A DNA stretch of 64,000 nucleotides from Miscanthus floridulus (GCF_019320115.1 NC_089588.1:119193591-119257590); one strand, 5' to 3'; positions 11,596 through 22,804 are shown, numbered from the stretch's first letter. Notes: generated by a model from the sequence alone, not told the origin. Translations and numbers: made by a program.

Positions 11596-12704
11596 CAAAG
11601 AATGGGTCCGAAGCACACGACCGTATCCGATTTCTTTAACTCGTAGAAAAATTGGCGATATTTTAAACGAGAATATGGAGATGGATCATAATTGCTTCAA
11701 CCTTGCTGTTTGGATGGCTGCATCCAATAACGCCTCTATGTTGGAGAAAGACAAATACCACTATATGGACCTCCAGTTTGCTGTAAGTTGATATAATTTT
11801 TCACTAATGTATATAAATTATTTGTTAGTTGTATCATTAATTAAATAGTGATAATTGTTGCAAAAAACAACAGTCGAGAACTCAGTTTGGACGAGATCCA
11901 AGGTGTTGCGACTGGATAGACTATGAAGAACTAGCAAAATTGCTTCAATGCGGGCCTGATAGGGACTACAAAATACAAAATTGCAGCACTGTAAGATATA
12001 TGTTCATTAAACTCCTTTGAAAACTTATATTTTGTATTGCACTTATGGTTTTTTTTTGTTTGTTTACAGATTCTATTGTCATATTTTCGAGATAGGAACT
12101 ATATTTTATTCATATTTGACATGGGTAACAAAATTGTGCACATTCTAGATCCGCATTCTCCAAAACTATGGTACTCGGGTCTAGATCCAATCATGCCATA
12201 TAATGGTATATTAGAGATAGTTTTGAATTATTTCAGTTTCTCCATGACATTGGTCAATCCTGCATGGAAAGAGAATGTTTACCTCTGGCGTCGTCAATTA
12301 AAACTATATCTTCCAAAAGCTATGGACCGGTAACAACTTATATTGTGTTTATCTTATCTTACCATCAAATAAATAGTGATTTGATTTAACTACAACAAAT
12401 AAACACTTGGGCTCTTCTTCTCCAGGAAATTGGCAGGCTTCCTTGTCTACAACTACCTAAAGTTGTGGAATGGCGAAAGATTATCGTCGTTTGTCAACAT
12501 AGTAAGCGTAAAATATTTCTATGTATATTTTATATGTTATCTACCAAATCATTAAGTTAACTTATTATATATTATCTATATCATTCGCAGAGGTCAAATT
12601 CACTGAGGACGGAATTTTTAGTTGACATTTTGAAGAGCAGCGCAAATGAATGTACATATGACATCCCTGGGGAACTGCAAGATCTACTTAAACTCATAAA
12701 TTAG
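11596..12704 (+). pseudogene. Captured Ulp1-like fragment 2, active site lost
   Basis: Five exon-like blocks (from 11596, 11874, 12071, 12427 and 12592, with GT..AG borders) give one protein-like series. It begins K-E-W-V-R-S-T-R-P-Y-P-I, passes a D-R-N-Y-I-L-F-I-F-D..H-I-L-D-P box, and ends L-V-Y-N-Y-L-K-L-W-N-G. The order fits the Ulp1 fold. However, the histidine of the H-W/H-Y box is Asn, and the cysteine box reads A-G-F-L instead of C-G. It cannot be an active protease if this alignment is right. It is a separate capture from the fragment at 11086-11492, because it repeats the Cys-box region. Confidence 0.6.
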
Positions 12705-12851
12705 TAGGATAGATATTTCAGACATGACTTTATTATGCCTTGTTATGCATGCGTGTTTTCCAGATAAATACATCGTTATGTACCATTGCGTGTGACTTAA
12801 ACTATCAAAAAATTTTGTTGTTTGGTTATTTTCATGTGATTCCCAGAATAA

Positions 12852-12882
12852 AGCCGTAGCGTTAGCACGGGCACTATACTAG
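12852..12882 (+). other. Helitron 3' terminal hairpin and CTAG
   Basis: GCCGT-AGCGTTAGC-ACGGGC can form a short stem with an apical loop and is followed by ACTATACTAG. This is the usual Helitron 3' arrangement of a hairpin about 10 bp before CTRR. CTAG is at 12879-12882. Confidence 0.85.
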
Positions 12883-13239
12883 TCAGTAAAGACTAAAATA
12901 TCGAAGCAGCTGTTGGCTTGTCGTTTGGACATGGTTGCACGGCCATAGTATTCGTTGAGGGCATCACGGCAACGCATGCACCTGAAATAAAGGTATCAAC
13001 TTCTCTAAGTACAGATTCAGTGTCCCATGGAGTTGCGTGGTCGTTTGAGAGTTGTTAGTACGTAATTAGCCAGCTTGGTCAGTTTAGACTGTCGATCCAT
13101 ACAGATAATCGCTAGCACTGTAACTACTGCATTTTTAATTTTCTCCAATTTGTTTTGAACGTCATGGATAGAGAAAATACTCATGAAACGGTTGCTTACA
13201 AATTGAACCACCACAATGAGCCACAGCAAACGCCCTTAA

Positions 13240-13592
13240 GGCCCTGTTTGGTTGAGCTGTGGCTGTGGGAAAAAGCTGCTGTGGGCTGTGAGCTGTGGAA
13301 AAGCTGCTGTGGACTGTGAGCTGTAGAAAAGCTGAAAGCTGTTTGGTTAAACAAGTATAAAATATACCTTTTATCTTTATCTCTCTTGAAACAACTATGG
13401 AAGAGCTTTTTATTCCACCAATTTCGAAAAGCAGAAAGTCAAAAGCCAAAAGCAGGATCAACCCAGCTTTCAAAAATGAACTACGGAAAAGCAGCTGCTT
13501 CTGAAAAAGCACCCTCCAAAAGCAGCCCCTTTGGTCGGGCTTTTGGCTTTTGGGGCCAAAAGCCAAAGCCAAAAGCCCAACCAAACAGGGCC
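13240..13592. mobile_element. Tourist-like MITE (PIF/Harbinger)
   Basis: 353 bp with inverted termini GGCCCTGTTTGGTT / AACCAAACAGGGCC, flanked by the 3-bp duplication TAA (13237-13239 and 13593-13595). Copy 2 shows the empty site with a single TAA at 53544-53546. The interior is rich in AAAAGC/GCTTTT inverted motifs and has no gene. Confidence 0.96.
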
Positions 13593-13595
13593 TAA

Positions 13596-15054
13596 ATCCC
13601 ATGGCTCGTTGTCACAGCTTCAGCTTCACTAGTGGACCAGTTTTTTTTTTTTTTTTTTTGCTTCTGCTTTAAAGCTATTTTTTAGTAAAATGTTTGGCAA
13701 AACAACTCCTTATGGTAGACAAAAAGACTTATATAAAATGCCATAATGCCCTTCTATTTATCTTTTTTCCTCCTCTCCAATTTCTTCTTCTTCGTCGTTA
13801 TCCCCTCATTCCTTCACGCATATCTGCCCAGCCCCGGCTCCCATGCACCCTGCTGCCGTCGTCATCTCCGGTCATGCACTTGTATGCTCGTGTGCCCCGG
13901 TGGTGGCTGAGCCCACCCTCCATATAGTGTCTGGGGTCAAATCCGACCTCTGCGTGCGTACGTTGGGCCACTGGTGCAGGTGAAAGCTTGGAGAAGCTGC
14001 TGGTTTCATCCCACACCGATCCTCTGTGAGAATTTGCTTTGAGGAGCTTAACCTATGAAACTGTTTGAAAACTACCGAATTAGCACCAAGCTGTGCCAAA
14101 CAGGATCTTTGGAGGGTAGAGTAGGCAATGGACAAAACCCAAACTAGTTCACACTAATGCTACACTGATTTACACTTCTATCAGTATCACCAAACCTTCC
14201 CCTGTCATTAGTGTTGGGATCACTACAATGTCTCCCGCCACCCAAGGTTAGTGTCGCAAGCCATTAAAGCTCATCAATGTGATCCGACTCTCTCGGTCAC
14301 TTTGTGTCATCCACTATAAGAGCGAGTATAAGTATAGTAAAGGGTTGTAAGTAGCCTGTGTGTTGAGGGGGAGGAGAGATAAGAGGAGAGAGAGGAGAAC
14401 CGGGCTATAACTTTACAACCGGATGAGACAGAAAATTTTGTGAGAGAGGCAAGTGGACCATGTATCAATAGTGAAGTGCTAACTACTATATGGGTGGGCT
14501 GAGAGATTGGTTGTAAAGATCTATACAGCCAACAGCTGGCCACTCCTACTCCACACCAAGCATGGTGGTGTATTAAGTAACCGCCATTCTAGAAACACAT
14601 TTCAATCCACCTTTGGAGAGATGACTATTGCTAGAATCTGCCTGCTTCTAAAAAATTGGTTTCTATTGGCAGGTCTTGGGCCCAGCTAGGCCCACATGGC
14701 ATACTGCATGGAGAATCCCACTAGCAGCTCGCCTCAAAAAAATTGGTTTCTATTGGCAGGTTGCGCCACTAGGTATTTTAGAAGACACAAAAAATTACAT
14801 TTCTTCTTTACATAAAAGGAGTCGTCTCCAAGAAATCATGTTGGTCAAATCCAGAGCCTTCGAAAGGTTTAGGGTTTTGTCAAACTGTTGATGGCGAAAA
14901 GGGATGACGAGCCGAGCCTCGCCGCCAACACGCGAAGTAGACTGGGAGAAACCGCGTGGAGCAGATCCCGAACTCTCCCCAGGCTTAGGGAAACACCGGA
15001 CCGGATGGTCGTGACGTAGGGCGTGCCAGTCAATTTGACCCCGCAATTAACAAG
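13596..15054. other. Intergenic stretch before the large CACTA
   Basis: Contains a poly-T run (about 13641-13659) and a weakly supported MITE-like segment at about 14319-14550 (GAGCGAGTATAAGTATAGTA..GGCTGT-type ends on opposite strands, no target duplication confirmed). There is also a direct repeat of AATTGGTTTCTATTGGCAGG at about 14653 and 14741. Short ORFs occur but none is conserved or recognisable. Copy 2 counterpart is 53547-54999. Confidence 0.5.
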
Positions 15055-15130
15055 CACTAGTAGAGAAACGACTTTTGATCCACTTCGAAATTTGGCTTTA
15101 ATCCCGGTATTTTTCGCGCCTGGGACTAGA

Positions 15131-15376
15131 GAAACCTTTAGTCCCGGTTGGTAGCTCCAACCGGGACTAAACGTCCCTGCCCAACGGCTACTGCGACAGG
15201 CTTTTGCTGCAGGGGACCTTTAGTCCTGGTTGAAGCTACCAACCGGGACTAAAGGTTAACTTTTACTCCCGGTTGGTACCTCCAACCGGGAGTAAAAGTC
15301 TACTCCCGGCTAGAGGCTCCGTCCGGGACTAGAAAGCGACCTTTAGTCCCGGTTGCTGTCTCCAACCGGGACTAAA
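15131..15376. repeat. 5' subterminal CACTA repeats
   Basis: Four head-to-head pairs of the form TTTAGTCCCGGTTGG..CCAACCGGGACTAAA, including variants TTTACTCCCGG / CCGGGAGTAAA. Each pair can fold as a hairpin. In En/Spm elements, repeats at this position bind the element-encoded proteins. Confidence 0.9.
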
Positions 15377-15386
15377 GATCCCCTCC

Positions 15387-15392
15387 TATATA
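15387..15392 (+). promoter_or_regulatory. TATA box of CACTA 5' transcription unit
   Basis: CCTCCTATATACCCC directly after the subterminal repeats, followed by a pyrimidine-rich leader (CTTCTTCCTCC). The copy 2 equivalent is at 55332-55337. Confidence 0.6.
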
Positions 15393-15829
15393 CCCCTTCT
15401 TCCTCCCTGAGCCCGAGCCACTTTGAGCTCAGTGTTCTTGCTTCATCGCCGGCCTCTCTTCTTCCTCATCGCCGGTAATCACAAGATTTCTTCGATTCCT
15501 CCATCGATTCTTCGGTTCTAAAGGTTACCAACTTTATACTCTCATGTTTCATCAGTAGCATATCTCATTTTGTGGACTAGATATATGTGGTTTTTTATGG
15601 TGGATTTTTTTTATTTGTAAGCCATTTAAGCTCAAAATCACTTTAAAGTTTGCATATTTTGATGAAGGAAGGTTAAAGTAGTTATTCAAAACTAGTATTC
15701 AGCTTTCATTTCTAGCATGCATAGCACACTTCATGGTTTAGAGATATAGAGAATTTTAGAGTTTTTTTTATTTTATTTGTTTATAAGATGAGAAATTTAT
15801 ATTACATTAAAAATGAGTATAGAGAGTAG

Positions 15830-16236
15830 ATGGCAACTGCTTCCGGGTCCTCGGCCTCTCATCGGGTTCCAAACCGATTGAGGTCGGACCTCCCTCTCAT
15901 TGCATGCAGCAAGGGTGAGAAGAAGATTGTGATGGAGTACCGGGTGAGAAAGGAGTGTCTCCCAACAAGGGTCATATCTTCTACAAGTGTCCGGATCACA
16001 ATGTGAGTTATTTTGTTGCATTTGATGAATATGGTTAGTTTATACTTATTTTCATGATGATTGTGACTAAAGTTCTAATTTTTTGTTTTAATTTCAGTGG
16101 GATGCCACTGGATGTTCAGGCTGGTACTAGGAGGAAGAGCATGTTGAACATGTGCAAAACTCTCTTGCACAGACGGCTACGGCGGCTGATGAGGCAGTGA
16201 TCCTGCGGAAGAAGCCCATAGATGTTGAACAAACGC
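15830..16236 (+). pseudogene. GRF-type zinc-finger ORF of CACTA, broken
   Basis: Exon 1 is 15830-16002 and exon 2 starts at 16098, after a GTGAGT..TTTCAG intron. Family landmarks are L-P-L-I-A-C near the start, F-Y-K-C-P-D at the exon end, then W-D-x-T-G-C-x-G-W-Y. Together they resemble the zf-GRF DNA-binding finger. Compared with copy 2 (55774-56180), this copy has a 2-nt insertion in exon 1 near 15957 and a TAG (16128-16130) in place of Trp, so it is inactive. The downstream end of the frame is uncertain. Confidence 0.6.
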
Positions 16237-16426
16237 ATTGGGATTGGTCGCGAAATCCTTATGCTGCTGAAGTGCATTTTAGCTTAAGTTTTTTTAGTGG
16301 TAGTTGGGATTGTCTACGTTGTAGCGAGACTTTCATAAATTAATACCTTGTGTGGTGGCATGCATGTCGTATAATTAACTAATTATGTTCTAGGTTTTAA
16401 TATGGTATGTATGTTATGTAATGCAG

Positions 16427-19400
16427 ATGAGCCGGCATTGGATGTATAATGCTGATCACCACTCCCAAGAGTTCATTGAGGGTGTGCATTCTTTCTTACG
16501 TGTGGCCGAGGCAAACAAACGCGGTGGTTTCATGTGATGCCCATGTGCCATATGTAAGAATTTGAAGGAATATGCTAGCTCAAGGAGTCTTCATTCACAC
16601 TTGTTGAAGTCGGGTTTCATGCCAAACTATATTTGTTGGACGAAGCACGGAGAAACCAGGGTTGTAATGGAAGAAGGTGAAGAAGAACAATGGGACGATG
16701 ATGACATTATTGCTGAATATGGTGCCTTCAATGATACTGCAATGGGGGAAACTGAACAAGAGGTAGGGGCAGAAGATGAGCCTGTTGATGATCTTGGTCA
16801 GGCCATTCGTGATGCACAAAGAGAATGCAAAAGTGAAAAGGAGAAGATCAAGTTCGAGCGCATGCTAGAGGATCACAAGAAATTGCTATACCCAACTTGT
16901 GATGTGGGGCAGAAAAAGTTGGGTACCGCACTAGAATTGCTGCAATGGAAGGCAAAGAATGGTGTATCTGACAAGGGATTTGGGGAGTTACTGAAAATCC
17001 AAAAGAAGGTGCTTTCGAAGGATAACGAATTGCCCGCCACTACATACGAAGCAAAACAGGTAGTCTGCCCTTTGGGATTAGAAATCCAGAAGATACATGC
17101 ATGTCCTAATGACTGCATCCTCTACCGTGGCGAGGAGTACGAGAAGTTAGATGCATGCTAAGTATGTCATGCATCGCGGTATAAGATCAGGCGAGATGAC
17201 CCTGGTGATGTTGAGGGCGAACGTCCCATGAAGAAAATCCCTGTCAAGATTATGTGGTATGCTCCTATAATACCACGCTTGAAACGTCTGTTCAGAAACA
17301 AAGACCATGCAAAGTTGTTGCGATGGCACAAAGAAGACCGTAAGGTAGACAATATGTTGAGACACCCTGCTGATGGGTCCCAGTGGAGAGCAATCGATAG
17401 AGAATTCCCAGAGTTTGCAAATGACGCAAGAAACTTAAGGTTTGCTTTAAGTACGAATGGTATGAATCCTTTCGGGGAGCAGAGTTGTAGTCATAGCACT
17501 TGGCCTGTTACTCTATGTATCTACAACCTTCCTCCCTGGTTATGCATGAAGCATAAGTTTATTATGATGCCAGTGCTCATCCAAGGCCCAAGGCAACCTG
17601 GCAACAACATCGATGTGTACCTGAGGCCACTAGTTGAAGAACTTCTACTTTTGTGGAACAGACCAGGTGTACGTGTGTGGGATGAGCACAAACAGGAGCA
17701 CTTTGACCTGCGAGCATTGTTGTTCGTAACAATCAATGATTGGCCTGCTCTAAGTAATCTTTTAGGACAATCAAACAAGGGATATAATGCATGCACGCAC
17801 TGTTTCGATGACATTAAAGGTATATTCTTGAAAAAATGTCGAAAGGTCGTGTACCTTGGCCATCGTCGATTTATTCCTGCGAATCACCCCCTAAGAAAGA
17901 AAGGCAAGCATTTTAAAGGTAAGGCAGACCACCAGACCAAGCTGGGCAACCGAACTAGTGAGGATGTACTCAATATGGTCAAGGATGTGAAAGTAGTATT
18001 TGGAAAGGCACATGGCAGCGAACCTGTTCCGAACGACACCGACGGTCACGCACCCATGTGGAAGAAGAAGTCCATATTTTGGGAGCTACCCTATTGGCAA
18101 GTCCTAGAGGTCCGTAGCGCGATCGACGTGATGCACCTGATGAATAATCTTTGTGTGAACCTGCTAGGCTTCATGGGTGTGTATGGGAAGCCTAAGGACA
18201 CAATTGAAGCACGATAGGACCTATGGTGTTTGAAAGAATGAGACAACCTACATCCAGAGAAGACAGATGATGGACGCCATTACTTAAGTCCAGCCAGCTA
18301 CACTCTTAGCAAAGAAGAGAAGGAAAGCATGTTTGAATGCCTAGCAAGCATCAAGGTACCATCTGGATTCTCCTCAAATATAAAGGGTATAATAAATGTG
18401 CCAGAGAAGAAACTCCTAAACTTAAAGTCCCATGACTGCCACGCGCTCATGACGCAATTGCTTCTAGTTGCATTAAGAGGAATTCTACCACCAAATGTAC
18501 GTCTAGCCACCGTGAAGCTATGTGCATTCCTCAATGCAATTTCTCAGAAGGCAATCAATCCAATGGATCTAGCTAAACTACAGAATGATGTGGTTCAATG
18601 TCTTGTCAGCTTTGAGTTGGTGTTCCCTCCTTCCTTCTTTAATATCATGACACACCTCCTAGTTCACCTGGTCAAGGAGATTAGCATTCTCGGTCCTATG
18701 TTCCTGCACAACATGTTCCCCTTTGAGAGGTTCATGGGAGTCCTAAAGAAATATGTTCACAATCGTGCTCGGTCAGAAGGAAGCATCGCCAAGGGCTATG
18801 GAACAGAGGAGGTCATTGAGTTTTGTATTGACTTTATTCCCGACCTTGACCCAATTGGTCTTCCTGAATCGCGACACGAGGGGAGACTAAGTGGAAAGGG
18901 GACACTAGGGAAGAAAACATATATTAGTACGCAGGACAATTATTTTAATAAAGCACACTACACAGTTCTGCAAAACTCCTCCTTGGTGGATCCGTATATC
19001 GAGACACATAAAGAGATGCTCTAATCCGAGTTTCCTGGGAAGTCTGAATCTTGGATTACGCATCAGCACCTGGAAACTTTCAGCTACTGGTTGCGAAAAG
19101 AATGTCAGGGTGATGAGAGTATTGATGAGCAACTGTATTTGTTGGCTAGGCAGCCATCGTGGCATATCCTCACATACAAAGGGTACGAGATAAATAGGAA
19201 TACATTTTACACAGTAGCCCAAGATAAAAGGAGCACCAACCAAAACAGTGGTGTCCGCATAGATGCCACCGACCCTAATGGAAATAAGCGAACATATTAT
19301 GGCCACATAGAGGAGATATGGGAACTAAACTATGCACCTACTTTTAAGATATCTTTGTTCAAGTGCCAATGGGTAAAGGCGACTGGAGGCGGGGTAGCAG

Positions 19401-19777
19401 TCGACAACCAGTATGGAATAACAATCGTGGACCTCAACAATATTGGGTACAAAGATGAACCGTTCATCCTTGCCAAGGATGTGAATCAGGTGTTCTATGT
19501 CAAGGACATGTCTACAAAACCGAAGAGAGGGAAAAACAACAACGACCCAATCAATAAGCCAAAGCGCCACATAGTTCTTTCAGGGAAAAGAAACATCGTC
19601 GGAATTGAAGACAAGTCAGACATATCAGAAGATTATGAAAAGGATGACCGAATTCCACCCTTCACAGTGAACAAAGACCCAAGCATCCAGCTAAATGATG
19701 AGGACACTCCATGGTTACGGCGCGATCATAACCAAGGGATATACGTTAAGAAGAAGTTCACTACTGTGCCCGCTTGA
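16427..19777 (+). pseudogene. TNP2-type CACTA transposase, five nonsense codons
   Basis: A single frame of 1,117 codons starts at ATG 16427 (after an ATGCAG acceptor) and ends at TGA 19775. Domain order by recognisable stretches is an N-terminal transposase-associated region (S-R-H-W-M-Y, residues about 1-75) and an acidic linker. The Transposase_21 core follows (about 250-600; W-Y-A-P-I-I-P-R-L-K-R-L-F, W-P-V-T-L-C-I-Y-N-L-P-P-W). A DUF4218-like region is at about 620-850 (P-P-S-F-F-N-I-M-T-H-L-L-V-H-L), and a DUF4216-like C-terminus completes it. Premature stops are TGA 16535, TAA 17159, TAG 18215, TGA 18239 and TAA 19022. No frameshift occurs over 3.35 kb. The product would be the transposase catalysing CACTA excision and integration. 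Confidence 0.93.
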
Positions 19778-20261
19778 TATATATAGTGATGTTTAATAGT
19801 GTGTATTAGAGGTATTATGTAATAATTGTGAATTCAGAGATATTTATTAGGTGTTTTCTTTTTTTCTATGTTCAGATTAAATTTGCGTTTGATGGTGGGA
19901 TTTCCATGTCGCTTTTGGACAATGAGTGACGAAAAATGAAAAGATTTACGTTAAAATGATATGAAAACAAATTTCCAATCGAAAACAAAAGTTTTAATGA
20001 TTTAAATTAAACACTACATTTTTGCATTAACGAAATAATAATTATTAATGACATTATGTTTCAATATTTATAAGAAAAAACAAAAAACTTTAGGTCACAC
20101 AATTTTCCTATGTGCAATAAAGCAAAAGTAAATCCATATTCTTTTAAAATAATTTTATGCCTTGTATTTGATTTGCAATTAATAAGACTTTAACATTTTA
20201 TAGAAAGAAATATATAAAAAACAAATGGAGCTTGAAACGGGCGGGAAGTGAAACTGTAGCC
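19778..20261 (+). other. 3' untranslated region of CACTA transposase
   Basis: AT-rich, non-coding, closely matched by 59147-59635 in copy 2. No element boundary is visible. Confidence 0.6.
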
Positions 20262-20476
20262 CAACTTTAGTCCCGGGTAGATCTACCACCCGGGACTAAA
20301 GGTGGGCTGCATTTTTTTGCGGTCCACCAAAATACACCTTTAGTCCTAGCTCGTAATATCAGCCGGGACTAAAGGTTAGTCCCGGTTGGTATTACCAGCC
20401 TACCAGCCGGGACTAAAGGTCTTTTCGTCCCGGGTGTTTACAGGAGCCGGGACTAAAGGTACCTCCCCTATATAAG
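20262..20476 (+). promoter_or_regulatory. Internal array of CACTA repeats plus TATA box
   Basis: Between the transposase and ORF2 the subterminal motif reappears in several copies: TTTAGTCCCGGG, CCCGGGACTAAAGG, GCCGGGACTAAAGG. They are followed at once by CCCCTATATAAGG (TATATAA at 20469-20475) and a pyrimidine-rich leader. The layout mirrors the 5' end of the element (15131-15392), so this looks like a second promoter, for ORF2, built from the same binding repeats. Copy 2 has the array (59636-59765) but lacks the TATA segment. Confidence 0.65.
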
Positions 20477-20569
20477 GTGGTCGTTTCTTCTTCCTTCTCA
20501 CTCTTCGTCTTCGTCGCCCATCGTCACTGCCGCCGCCGCCCTCGTCACCGTCGCCCGTGGCCACCTCTT

Positions 20570-22804
20570 ATAGTATTGTGTCAAGTGCCAACCACACCTG
20601 ATTATTCGTGGACATCTGACCTAACTTGTTATACTATTCAAGACTCAGGCTTGTTAAGTCTCCTGTATATAGTATTGTGTCAAATAAAAAAAAACGGAGC
20701 AGCCGGTCTGTAGATGTCAGCTCGATCTAGGATAGATTTTGGAGAGCGAGTCTGCAAGCAAACTGTTCATTCTTATTGGTCAGAAGTCCAGGTTCAGTGT
20801 TCGTGTAAGGGATGTGTCATTTGTTCGCAAGTTGTACTCCCTTCAATCCAAAATAAATGCAAATCTTGTTTCTAGAGGAGTCAACTTTTTTCGTTTAACT
20901 AAATATATAAAAAACGTATTATTACTGATGATGTGTAATAAATATTATTAGATTGATCTTGGGTGTGGCATGGAATGGGGTTGTTTCCGAACTGTGTAGT
21001 AGGTGGTGCCGCGAGTCGCCAGGCCATGGCCTACAAACCTTGGCGGTCGGACAAGGCTGTCTGGGCAGTTCGTTTGGGCCAGATGCCCAGATGCATGCAC
21101 ATGCAACGCTTCTTACGTTGTCGACTACCGATTGCAGGGCAGCTGGACATGTCGGTCACCGTGTTACTTAAAATGCGATTTCTAGGGACAGGCGGTCCAC
21201 AAGCTACAGTGCAGCAAAAATAATTATAGATCATTTACTACATCAACCGCCAATCAACAACTATGTAATAGTATACTAGAGCTTTCACGTGATTCACCTA
21301 TAATATAGCATCAATTTCACGTTTGTGTACCTGATCACCACATAACGGGAGATAGCCAGATCTAGATGGAGAAACCGAGAAAGTGTGTGTGTGACAAAAA
21401 AAATATTTCCATCACTATGCTAGATTTGCCCATCACTGCTGGGTCCAAACCTGGTATCACTGTTAGACCCGGCAGTGATCAGACAATATGTGTTTTCAAG
21501 ATTTTGGTTGAATAGGAACGATATGGTGTTTAATAAGGCTAAGGCTAATACTTTCATGCAGGTAATTTTTAGGGCAACGTTCTAGATCCGTTAGTGGTCC
21601 ATGCTGCATAAGGAGGAGGAATGCCCGTTTTTTTAAGGAAGGAGGCGGAAGATGGGAGACGTTGATTATGTCTGTCTTTGTGAAGTTTGGTTGGAACTTC
21701 ACAGACCGTATTGGCGTTTAGAGTTTTCCTTTTCGTGTCAAGCTCACTAGTTGAGCTGAACTCTGTTTTGTTTCCTATTTGGATTGTTCGCTTTATGGCG
21801 CTTTTGTATCGTGACACTCAGCTGTGTACCATTCCTGAATGGCAGAGGCTAGAACTTTGTTCCATTATCTAAAAAATATGTGTTTTCAAGATTTAAACTC
21901 AAGACCTCAACATTCATGTTTTCTAGAGCATCCATACTAGTTAAGTTACACAACACATGTGACTATTCTATTGATGCAATTTTTTAACTACACAATTTTA
22001 ATCTACCTTCAGACGTATGTTGCAACTGTTGTATTTCAATATTTCAAAAGTAGATTGGGTGTTACATCTCTCCTTGCCACCTTCTGTTGCATCGTCTCTC
22101 TCGGTGCCGGCAGGTATCCATACAAAGCTACGGCCGGGCCTTTCCAAATCGGAAGCGTCGCGTGCCCTTCCCGTCTTGTTGCTCAGGGTGGCTCAGGCCC
22201 CGCGAGGAGCGCGAAACGGAGGTCCTAAAATGAACACCAGGTCCTAAAATGTTCTAACGAAAATCAAGCCCACGGCCCACCGTTGCCAAAAGCAACAACC
22301 ACGCTAGCTGCTACTTGCCTTGGCGAGTGAGGTATCGTACATTCGTACTGCTATTACAAGCTCACGTTTCGGGCTGCTGCTACCCACGCCTATCCAGCCC
22401 AACAGGCCGAAGCCCAGGTTAGGGTGCAATATTATTACGCGTAGGAAAAAAAAATTCCAATTGGTCAGCTTGAACTATCGCGATCATCCGGTTTTTCTCC
22501 TTGAACTACAAAACCAATTTTTTGACCTCTCTCAACTTTTGAAATCATTTATTTTTGCACCTCCTGTGGTTTTGCTGATGTGATGTGGTGTGAATAAGTT
22601 GAAAGTTCAAAAGGTAAATTAGACTAGAAATATTGGTCTCCTTCGAACTATCGCGGTCATCCAGTTTTTCTCCCTGAACTACAAAACCAATTTTTTGACC
22701 TCTCTCAACTTTTAAAAGCATTTATCTTTGCACCTCCGGTGGTTTTGCTAATGTGATGTGGCGCGAATAAGTTGAAAGTTCAGAAGGTACATCAGACTAG
22801 AAAT
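20570..22804. other. Mosaic foreign block inside the CACTA
   Basis: CACTA sequence shared with copy 2 stops at 20569. The block contains a segment like 46637-46860 (at 20581-20802), the 5' 125 bp of the Stowaway MITE (20837-20961), and a segment like 46229-46370 (at 20961-21117). Undefined sequence follows (21118-22022), then a 780-bp copy of 29093-29873 (22023-22804). Element coding sequence resumes at about 22808. The N-terminal half of ORF2, seen in copy 2 at 60567-61525, is missing here. No gene was recognised in the block. Confidence 0.75.
22023..22804. repeat. Copy of 29093-29873
   Basis: About 780 bp matching 29093-29873 with only scattered differences. It contains the left part of a long-TIR element, including a tandem pair of about 160-bp units (TTTTCTCC-TTGAACTACAAAACC..GTTGAAAGTTC). 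Here it is cut off at 22804, whereas the other copy continues to the opposite TIR. Confidence 0.88.

Larger units (their letters stand above)
5843..12882 (+). mobile_element. Helitron, 7,040 bp, helicase-less, carrying Ulp1-like fragments
   Basis: The element starts TCTCCACTATAATTG after an A (5842) and ends ..GCACTATACTAG before a T (12883), the A^T target rule of Helitrons. A short hairpin precedes CTAG. Copy 2 holds the uninterrupted target ..GATTACA|TCAGTAAAG.. at 53189/53190, which fixes both borders to the base. Inside are Helitron N-terminal exons and the Rep (HUH) domain, but no PIF1 helicase. Downstream of the truncated Rep are two fragments resembling the C-terminal half of Ulp1/C48 proteases. 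It was presumably mobilised in trans. Confidence 0.96.
1..20569. repeat. Segmental duplication, copy 1
   Basis: Position 1 aligns with 47395, and the match runs with scattered substitutions and small indels to 20569 (59853 in copy 2). It is interrupted in copy 1 by a Helitron (5843-12882) and a Harbinger MITE (13240-13592), and in copy 2 by a copia fragment with an associated deletion (56181-58844). The offset falls from 47,394 at the left to 39,945 at the large CACTA start, and the two copy-1 insertions account for nearly all of that drop. The true left border lies outside the window. Confidence 0.93.

Noticed and set aside
14319..14550. Mutator-like MITE
   Set aside because: Ends look similar to a known grass MITE type, but no clear inverted termini or 9-bp target duplication was confirmed. 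Mentioned only within the intergenic entry.
20570..22804. Possible Helitron insertion in the CACTA
   Set aside because: CTAG at 22797-22800 is followed by A, has no hairpin, and the left border does not start TC after A. The mosaic content also argues against one insertion.
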